Source: Streptomyces mashuensis
GTDB lineage: Bacteria; Actinomycetota; Actinomycetes; Streptomycetales; Streptomycetaceae
Reading direction: 5' to 3'
Assembly: GCF_014654785.1 (NCBI RefSeq)
Contig: NZ_BNBD01000011.1
Span: 62,001 to 126,000 of the forward strand
Length of the DNA stretch: 64,000 bases
A model generated the notes under the pieces. The model was not told where the DNA came from and ran no database searches. It was given only the letters and a program-made list of their open reading frames with translations. Position 1 is the first letter of the stretch, and each line of letters starts with the position of its first letter. The position numbers were made by a program, and so were the translations under genes. Below are positions 58,590 through 64,000 of the stretch, one piece after another.

Positions 58590-59000
58590 ATGTACGAACC
58601 GATCCGCACCAAGTCGGTCCACTCGCACGTGCACGGCAACGGCCCTCACCGCTCCCGCCGGGAAGAGCTGGACATCCGCCTGGCGGGGCACCTGACCGCG
58701 CTGCTGACAGTGACGGACGAACTGCGCGCACTCACCCCGTCCGCAGCCCTGGACGGGGCGGCGCGGCGCCTCGCCGACCGGATCGAGCGCATGAGCGGCA
58801 CCACGCCGCTGCGCGCCGCCCCGACGGCGGGCGACACCACCGCGGCCCGCGTCACGGCCCTGCACCAGCGCGCCCACATGCTGGCGGGCCAGGCCCTGGT
58901 GGTGGCCCACAGCGCGGGCGACTCGGCGGGCACGGCCCTGGCGGCCGAACGCCTCCGGGCGCACGCCGAGGCGCTGGGGATCGCGGAGGACGCGGCCTGA
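58590..59000 (+). CDS. Hypothetical 136-residue protein with His-rich N-terminus
   Basis: The product is 136 residues from ATG 58590 (CAGGAGG upstream). The N-terminus has a histidine cluster (SVHSHVHGNGPHRS), and the rest is helical and Ala-rich with ALTPSAALDGAARRLADRIERM and VTALHQRAHMLAGQALVVAH. I recognise no family. A role in metal binding is possible because of the histidines. Its promoter region carries a perfect palindrome. It is convergent with pckG across a 19-bp hairpin. Confidence 0.7.
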   Translation: MYEPIRTKSVHSHVHGNGPHRSRREELDIRLAGHLTALLTVTDELRALTPSAALDGAARRLADRIERMSGTTPLRAAPTAGDTTAARVTALHQRAHMLAGQALVVAHSAGDSAGTALAAERLRAHAEALGIAEDAA

Positions 59001-59001
59001 C

Positions 59002-59043
59002 ACGCCGGACGGGCCGGAGCTCGCGCTCCGGCCCGTCCGGCGT
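59002..59043. terminator. Bidirectional terminator, perfect 19-bp arms
   Basis: The arms 59002-59020 (ACGCCGGACGGGCCGGAGC) and 59025-59043 are exact complements around TCGC. The first 13 nt of the arm also occur in the hairpin at 8126-8170. Confidence 0.85.
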
Positions 59044-59050
59044 TGCGGTG

Positions 59051-60880
59051 TCAGCCGAGCCGCTGCACCAGCGCCCGGTACTCGTCCCACAGCTCCTTCG
59101 GGGTGTGGTCACCGAAGGTGTTCAGGTGGTCGGGGACCAGTGCGGCCTCCTCGCGCCACACCTCCTCGTCGACCTTCAGCAGCAGGTCGAGGTCGGCGTC
59201 GGCGATGTCGAGGCCGTCCAGGTCGAGGGCGTCCTTCGTCGGGAGGATGCCGATCGGCGTCTCCACGCCGTCCGCCTTGCCCTCCAGGCGCTCGACGATC
59301 CACTTCAGCACGCGGCTGTTCTCGCCGAAGCCGGGCCAGACGAAGTCACCGGCGTCGTTCTTGCGGAACCAGTTGACGTAGTAGATTTTCGGCAGCCTGG
59401 ACTGGTCCTTGCCCTGCCCCACCTTGATCCAGTGGCCCATGTAGTCGCCCATGTTGTAGCCGCAGAACGGCAGCATGGCGAACGGGTCGCGGCGCAGCTC
59501 GCCGACCTTGCCCTCGGCGGCGGCGGTCTTCTCGGAGGCGACGTTGGCGCCGAGGAAGACGCCGTGCTGCCAGGAGAGGGACTCCGTCACCAGCGGCACG
59601 GCCGAGGCGCGGCGGCCGCCGAAGAGGATGGCCGAGATCGGCACACCCTTGGGGTCCTCCCACTCGGGCGCGATGATCGGGCACTGGGCGGCGGGCACGG
59701 TGAAGCGGGCGTTGGGGTGGGCGGCGGGGGTGCCGGACTCCGGCGTCCAGTCGTTGCCGCGCCAGTCGGTGAGGTGGGCCGGCTTCTCGTCGGTCATGCC
59801 CTCCCACCACACGTCGTTGTCGTCGGTGAGGGCGACGTTGGTGAAGACGGCGTTGCCCCAGAGGGTCTTCATGGCGTTGGCGTTGGTGTTCTCGCCGGTG
59901 CCGGGGGCCACACCGAAGAAGCCGGCCTCGGGGTTGATGGCGTAGAGGCGGCCGTCCTCGCCGAAGCGCATCCAGGCGATGTCGTCGCCGATGGTCTCCA
60001 CGGTCCAGCCGGAGATGGTGGGCTCCAGCATGGCGAGGTTGGTCTTGCCGCAGGCGGAGGGGAAGGCGGCGGCGACGTACTTGGCCTCGCCGTGGGGCGG
60101 GGTCAGCTTGAGGATGAGCATGTGCTCGGCGAGCCAGCCCTCGTCGCGGGCCATGACGGAGGCGATGCGCAGGGCGTAGCACTTCTTGCCGAGCAGGGCG
60201 TTGCCGCCGTAGCCGGAGCCGTAGGACCAGATCTCGCGGCTCTCGGGGAAGTGCGAGATGTACTTGGTGCTGTTGCAGGGCCACGGCACGTCGGCCTCGC
60301 CCTCGGCGAGCGGGGCGCCGAGGGTGTGCACGGCCTTGACGAAGAAGCCGTCGGTGCCGAGCTCGTCGAGCACGGCCTGGCCCATGCGGGTCATGGTGCG
60401 CATGGAGACGGCGACGTAGGCGGAGTCGGTGATCTCGACGCCGATGGCGGACAGCGGGGAGCCGAGCGGGCCCATGCAGAAGGGCACGACGTACATCGTG
60501 CGGCCGCGCATGGAGCCGCGGAAGACGCCGCCCTTGCCGTCCTTGCCCTGGAAGATCTCCCGCATCTCGGCGGGGGCCTTCCAGTGGTTGGTGGGGCCGG
60601 CGTCCTCCTCCTTCTCGGAGCAGATGAACGTGCGGTCCTCGACGCGGGCCACGTCGCTGGGGTCGGAGGCGGCGTAGTAGGAGTTCGGGCGCTTGACCGG
60701 GTCGAGTTTCCGGAAGGTGCCCTTGGCGACGAGCTCCTCGCACAGGCGCTCGTACTCGGCCTCGGATCCGTCGCACCAGACCACGCGGTCCGGCTGGGTG
60801 AGGGCGGCGATCTCGTCGACCCAGGAGATCAGGGCCTGGTGCCGGGTGGGGACAGGGGGAGCCGCATTGCTGCGCGCCAC
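59051..60880 (-). CDS. pckG: Phosphoenolpyruvate carboxykinase (GTP)
   Basis: This enzyme converts oxaloacetate and GTP to phosphoenolpyruvate. The 609-residue product has the P-loop SACGKTNLAM, metal site GDDIAWMRF, and the conserved PEGFFGVAPG-like PEAGFFGVAPGTGENTNAN. The nucleotide site has PFCGYNMGDYM and NWFRKND. The start is GTG 60880 after GGAGCGATC. It links the TCA cycle to gluconeogenesis with glpX. It is divergent from the hemolysin III-like gene with 263 bp between starts. Confidence 0.97.
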   Translation of the reverse strand: MARSNAAPPVPTRHQALISWVDEIAALTQPDRVVWCDGSEAEYERLCEELVAKGTFRKLDPVKRPNSYYAASDPSDVARVEDRTFICSEKEEDAGPTNHWKAPAEMREIFQGKDGKGGVFRGSMRGRTMYVVPFCMGPLGSPLSAIGVEITDSAYVAVSMRTMTRMGQAVLDELGTDGFFVKAVHTLGAPLAEGEADVPWPCNSTKYISHFPESREIWSYGSGYGGNALLGKKCYALRIASVMARDEGWLAEHMLILKLTPPHGEAKYVAAAFPSACGKTNLAMLEPTISGWTVETIGDDIAWMRFGEDGRLYAINPEAGFFGVAPGTGENTNANAMKTLWGNAVFTNVALTDDNDVWWEGMTDEKPAHLTDWRGNDWTPESGTPAAHPNARFTVPAAQCPIIAPEWEDPKGVPISAILFGGRRASAVPLVTESLSWQHGVFLGANVASEKTAAAEGKVGELRRDPFAMLPFCGYNMGDYMGHWIKVGQGKDQSRLPKIYYVNWFRKNDAGDFVWPGFGENSRVLKWIVERLEGKADGVETPIGILPTKDALDLDGLDIADADLDLLLKVDEEVWREEAALVPDHLNTFGDHTPKELWDEYRALVQRLG

Positions 60881-61143
60881 GATCGCTCCGTTCCGCCGGG
60901 CCGCACTGCCCGGCGCCAAATGTTTGAGGGTGGTACGGACCCGTATAACCGGTGAGGGCCGGTTCAGTCCGCATCTGCACATGTATGCCCCTTGGGGGCT
61001 GCGACCCAGACGCTTCGTAGCCGCTCATCCGGTGCCGCCCGCACTCATTTGATCATCCGACTCATCATCCGATCTGTCCAGGGGGCACCCCCGTGACCAT
61101 CGCCACCCGGTACCGACGCGTAACTTACGGTGGCGTAGCTACC

Positions 61144-61887
61144 ATGGCCGCCATGATTCCCGCGCCCGACACCCGGCACCCCGCGCCCTCCCCCGCCCCC
61201 GGGGCCGCGACGGCCGCCCCCGACGCCGACGCCCCGTCCCCCGCGCCGCCGCCGGTCAAGCCCCGGCTGCGCGGCTGGCTGCACGCGGGGATGTTCCCCG
61301 CCGTGCTGGTCTCGGGGGTCTTCCTCACCGCACTCGCCGACAGCACCCGCGGCCGCGTCGCCTGCGCCGTCTACGTCCTGACGGCCTGCCTGCTCTTCGG
61401 CATCAGCGCGCTCTACCACCGCGGCAACTGGAGCCCGCGCGTGACGGCCGTACTGCGCCGCCTCGACCACGCCAACATCTTCCTGATCATCGCGGGCACC
61501 TACACCCCGCTGACGATGCTGCTCATCCCGGGCACCCGCGGACAGGTCCTGCTGTGGGCCGTATGGGCGGCGGCCGTGGCCGGCATCGCCTTCCGCGTCT
61601 TCTGGGTGGGCGCGCCGCGCTGGCTCTACACCCCCTGCTACATCGCGATGGGCTGGGCCGCCGTCTTCTTCCTGCCCGACTTCCTGCACAAGGGCGGGCC
61701 GGCCGTCCTGACGCTGGTGATCGTCGGCGGCCTGCTCTACTCCGTGGGCGGCGTGATCTACGGGATCAAGCGCCCCAACCCGTCACCGCGGTGGTTCGGG
61801 TTCCACGAAGTCTTCCACTCCCTCACCCTGGCGGCCTTCGTCACGCACTACGTGGGCATCTCGCTGGTGGCCTATTCGCACGCCTGA
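61144..61887 (+). CDS. Hemolysin III family (PAQR-like) membrane protein
   Basis: This 247-residue polytopic membrane protein has a Pro/Ala-rich N-terminus (to about 40), seven TM segments and the PAQR metal ligands in LFGISALYHRGNW, DHANIFLIIAGTYTP and HEVFHSLTLAAFVTHYV. I start at ATG 61144: the 17 codons from the possible GTG 61093 have unusually many A/T third positions and contain promoter-like TAGCTA at 61136-61141, so the mRNA may be leaderless. The role (lipid hydrolase or membrane stress) is unknown. Confidence 0.85.
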   Translation: MAAMIPAPDTRHPAPSPAPGAATAAPDADAPSPAPPPVKPRLRGWLHAGMFPAVLVSGVFLTALADSTRGRVACAVYVLTACLLFGISALYHRGNWSPRVTAVLRRLDHANIFLIIAGTYTPLTMLLIPGTRGQVLLWAVWAAAVAGIAFRVFWVGAPRWLYTPCYIAMGWAAVFFLPDFLHKGGPAVLTLVIVGGLLYSVGGVIYGIKRPNPSPRWFGFHEVFHSLTLAAFVTHYVGISLVAYSHA

Positions 61888-62058
61888 CGCGCGACCGGCG
61901 CGCCGACGACGCACACGTGGCCGTGGCCTGGAGGCCGCGGCCACGCTCCACATCAGGCCCGTGACGCCCGCCACCACCACCGCCAGAACGGCGATCTCCC
62001 CCGCCAGCACATATCCCGCGACGCACAGCACCGCGACGACCGCAGCAGCCAAGAGCAT
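61783..62058 (-). CDS. Possible small membrane protein overlapping the hemolysin III-like gene
   Basis: A 91-residue frame from ATG 62058 has two hydrophobic stretches (LLAAAVVAVLCVAGYVLAG and IAVLAVVVAGVTGLMWSVA) then an Arg-rich tail. Its last 105 bp are antisense to the hemolysin III-like gene, and that part may be a shadow of it. A GGGGG run lies about 9 nt before the ATG. Existence is uncertain. Confidence 0.35.
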   Translation of the reverse strand: MLLAAAVVAVLCVAGYVLAGEIAVLAVVVAGVTGLMWSVAAASRPRPRVRRRRAGRASGVRIGHQRDAHVVRDEGRQGEGVEDFVEPEPPR

Positions 62059-62097
62059 GCACAACCCCCTTCGGTCTCACCGACCGTATCCCTTCCC

Positions 62098-62131
62098 TTG
62101 ACAGAGGGTGACACACGCCACTGACAGTCAG
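62098..62131 (+). promoter_or_regulatory. Promoter with palindrome over the -10, upstream of tetR
   Basis: TTGACA (62098-62103) and a -10-like TGACAG (62122-62127) are 18 bp apart. CTGACAGTCAG (62121-62131) is a perfect palindrome (5-bp arms, central A) overlapping the -10. A TetR regulator follows at 62181, so autorepression is likely. Confidence 0.5.
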
Positions 62132-62180
62132 CATCCCATTAAAGATTCACCGACCCGCCCGGCCGCGGCGTTCCCCGAGA

Positions 62181-62786
62181 ATGTCGGCCATGCCCACCCA
62201 CCCCACCACCTCCCTGCGCGAGCGGAAGAAGCTCCGGACCCGCCGCGCCATCCTCCGCGCCGCCTACCGGCTGTTCGCGGAGCACGGGTACGACGCCACC
62301 CCCGTCGACCGCATCGCCGCCGAGGCCGACGTCTCCACCAGCACCGTCTTCCGCTACTTCCCCACCAAGGAGGACATCGTCCTCACCGACGGCTACGGGG
62401 AACTGCTCGCCGAGGCCGTACGGGCCCGGCCCGCCGGCGAACCGGCCGGCGAAGCCGTCCGGCAGGCCGTCCTCGCCACCGTGCGCCACGCCGTCGACCA
62501 GGACCTGGCCGAACTCCGCCAGCGCACCCGGCTCGTGCACGAGGTCCCCGCCCTGCGCGGCCGGTCCGCCGAGAGCATGGCCCGCTCCGCCCGCACGCTC
62601 TGCGCCGTCCTGGCCGGGCGCACCGGCCACGCCCCCGGCGACCTGGAGCTCCGGGTCGCCGTCGCCGCCGTCCTCGGCGCCCTGCAGGAGGCCGTGATGC
62701 TCTGGGTCGAACAGGGCCAGACCGAGGACCTCGTCGGCATCGTCACCCGCACCCTCGACGTCCTGGCCCGCGGCCTGACCCCCTGA
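62181..62786 (+). CDS. TetR-family transcriptional regulator
   Basis: This 201-residue repressor has an N-terminal HTH (RRAILRAAYRLFAEHGYDATPVDRIAAEADVSTSTVFRYFPTKEDIV, residues about 20-67) and a helical ligand-binding domain (about 80-195) with an acidic EAVMLWVEQGQTEDLVG segment. The start is ATG 62181 or 62190. It lies next to, but not clearly cotranscribed with, the hemolysin III-like gene. The ligand is unknown. Confidence 0.92.
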   Translation: MSAMPTHPTTSLRERKKLRTRRAILRAAYRLFAEHGYDATPVDRIAAEADVSTSTVFRYFPTKEDIVLTDGYGELLAEAVRARPAGEPAGEAVRQAVLATVRHAVDQDLAELRQRTRLVHEVPALRGRSAESMARSARTLCAVLAGRTGHAPGDLELRVAVAAVLGALQEAVMLWVEQGQTEDLVGIVTRTLDVLARGLTP

Positions 62787-62807
62787 CCGCCGGGACCTTC
62801 CCCGGCG

Positions 62808-64000
62808 TCACCCCTCCTTGGCCGCACCCAGCCGCGCCGCCAGCTCCTCCGCGTCCGTCACCGGCGCGTCGCACGTGAAGCGCCGGCACACGTACGCCGC
62901 CGGACGGCCGTCGGCCGGCGTACGGCCGGCCAGCAGCGGCGTCTCCTCCTCGCCCGCCGGCACCCCCGGCTCGCCCACGCCCACGACCAGGCCCGGCGCC
63001 GGCGACAGCAGCGCCGCCCGGTGCAGCGCCCGCGTCGCCGGGTCGCCGGCGGGACCCACCACCGCCACCTCGCGCGGGCCGTCCAGCAGCGCCTCGGCCA
63101 CCGCCAGCCCCCAGCCCAGGAACCGCGGCACCCGCGGCCCCAGCGCCGTGACGATGCCCAGCGCCTGCTCGGCCGCCTCGCGGTGCCGCGAGCTGCCCGT
63201 GTACGCGGCGTACGACAGCAGGGCCCCGGCCGCCGCCGTCCAGCCGGAGGGCGCCGCGTTGTCCGTGGGGTCCTGCGGCCGGCGGATCAGCGCCTCCGCG
63301 TCGTCGGCCGTGTCGAACAGCGCGCCGTCCGGACCGGTGAACCGGTCGAGGACCGTGTCCAGCAGCAGCCCGGCGAACTCCACCCACACGCCCTCGCCGG
63401 TCACCGCGCACAGCGCGAGGAAGCCCTCGGCGACGTCCGCGTAGTCCTCCAGCACCCCGGCGTGCGCCCCCGCCACCCCGTCCAGCGACGTCCGGCACAG
63501 CCGCGCCTCGCCGTCCATGTGGACGCGGACCAGCAGGTCCGCCGCGTCCGTCGCCGCCTGCACCAGGTCCGGGCGGTCGAAGAACGCCCCCGTCTCGGCC
63601 AGCGCGGCGATCGCCAGCCCGTTCCAGGCCGCCACGACCTTGTCGTCCCGCCCGGGGTGCGGCCGCCGCTCCCGCGCCGCACGCAGCCGGTCCCGTACGG
63701 ACGCCAGCCGCGCCGCGTCCACCAGGCGCTCGCTGTCGGGCAGCTGGAGCACCGAGGCACCCGCCTCGAACGTGCCCTCCTCGGTGACCCCGAAGTACTC
63801 CGCGGCCAGCGCCGCGTCCTCCTCGCCCAGCGCCTCCCGCAGCCGGCCCGGCGTCCACACGTAGTACGCGCCCTCGGCGTGCTGCCCGCGGCCGTCGTCG
63901 CTGTCGGCGTCCAGCGCCGAGGCGAAGCCGCCGTGCGCCGTCCGCAGCTCGCGGACCATGAAGTCCGCCGTCTCCAGCGCCACCCGGCGGGCGAGCTCCG
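62808..64000 (-). CDS. Thioredoxin-domain YyaL/DUF255-type protein, 3' part only
   Basis: The gene runs off the right edge, so only the C-terminal 397 residues are here. It has the helical barrel of DUF255/YyaL proteins: GGFASALDADSDDGRGQHAEGAYYVWT, DDKVVAAWNGLAIAALAETG and YADVAEGFLALCAVTGE. The C-terminal block includes RRFTCDAPVTDAEELAARL. The N-terminal thioredoxin-like domain lies outside the window. Family function is unclear. It is convergent with tetR. Confidence 0.9.
   Translation of the reverse strand, partial: ELARRVALETADFMVRELRTAHGGFASALDADSDDGRGQHAEGAYYVWTPGRLREALGEEDAALAAEYFGVTEEGTFEAGASVLQLPDSERLVDAARLASVRDRLRAARERRPHPGRDDKVVAAWNGLAIAALAETGAFFDRPDLVQAATDAADLLVRVHMDGEARLCRTSLDGVAGAHAGVLEDYADVAEGFLALCAVTGEGVWVEFAGLLLDTVLDRFTGPDGALFDTADDAEALIRRPQDPTDNAAPSGWTAAAGALLSYAAYTGSSRHREAAEQALGIVTALGPRVPRFLGWGLAVAEALLDGPREVAVVGPAGDPATRALHRAALLSPAPGLVVGVGEPGVPAGEEETPLLAGRTPADGRPAAYVCRRFTCDAPVTDAEELAARLGAAKEG

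Noticed and set aside
61093..61143. A GTG start at 61093 for the hemolysin III-like gene, with an AGGGGG sequence upstream
   Set aside because: The 17 extra codons have poor GC third positions and overlap a promoter-like TAGCTA; ATG 61144 is more plausible, though not proven.

Overview
The window is a stretch of a Streptomyces-type actinobacterial chromosome core. GC content is very high, third codon positions are almost all G or C, and GTG and TTG starts are common. Gene content is typical of the genus: polyphosphate glucokinase, a WhiB-family regulator, a DUF1707 protein, a SpoIIE-type phosphatase fused to an anti-sigma kinase domain, an oxyR-ahpCD locus, a DasR-type operator before a chitinase, and many secreted hydrolases. 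I see no rRNA, tRNA, CRISPR array, insertion sequence or prophage. Function calls rest on motifs and family resemblance read by eye; no database search was possible.

Region 1 (1-14.6 kb) is housekeeping metabolism: DUF6542 membrane protein, ppgK, ispH, an APC permease, xseA-xseB, a nitroreductase, DUF4245 protein, glpX, a WhiB-family regulator, a DUF1707/LiaF-like protein, a class I (Fe-S) fumarase, a secreted SGNH hydrolase with a ricin-type lectin domain, and a class II fumarase (fumC). Convergent pairs are separated by long, often perfect hairpins. Region 2 (14.6-23.6 kb) holds a DUF402 protein, a methyltransferase, the multi-domain PP2C phosphatase, a catalase, a bifunctional penicillin-binding protein, and an SPFH protein overlapping a small DNA-binding-like protein. 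Region 3 (23.6-30.6 kb) has a padR-ABC ATPase-FtsX permease operon behind a 13-bp tandem operator array, then oxyR divergent from ahpC-ahpD, then a GNAT protein.

Region 4 (30.6-37.2 kb) has an AI-2E-type permease, a secreted lysozyme-like protein, a PIN-PhoH ATPase, a cis-prenyltransferase and an aldo/keto reductase. Region 5 (37.2-49.5 kb) is the most distinctive part: a tad/flp-type pilus locus on the minus strand. In transcription order it has an unrecognised zinc-ribbon protein, a CpaB-like protein, a TadZ/CpaE-like ATPase fused to a TadE-like pseudopilin, TadE, the TadA ATPase, TadB, TadC, a Flp pilin, a TadG-like protein, a lipoprotein, an OmpA-domain protein and a secreted membrane-anchored protein. 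After a plus-strand DUF192 gene comes the prepilin peptidase (TadV), followed by a candidate 49-residue peptide gene. There is no secretin, as expected for a cell with one membrane.

Region 6 (49.5-57.3 kb) encodes secreted polymer degradation and D-amino-acid catabolism: a GH18 chitinase under a DasR-like operator, a trypsin-like protease, an M14 carboxypeptidase, a D-serine-dehydratase-like deaminase and an N-acyl-D-amino-acid deacylase. Region 7 (57.3-64 kb) has an alanine-type aminotransferase, an unrecognised His-rich small protein behind a palindrome, GTP-type PEP carboxykinase, a hemolysin III family protein, a TetR regulator behind its own palindrome, and the 3' part of a YyaL/DUF255-type gene that runs off the window.

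Two themes recur. Short tandem duplications (10-21 bp) lie in leaders or across stop codons (fumC, chitinase, DUF192 gene, deaminase, methyltransferase leader, catalase leader, padR operator). A conserved 13-nt palindrome core recurs in terminators between convergent genes.
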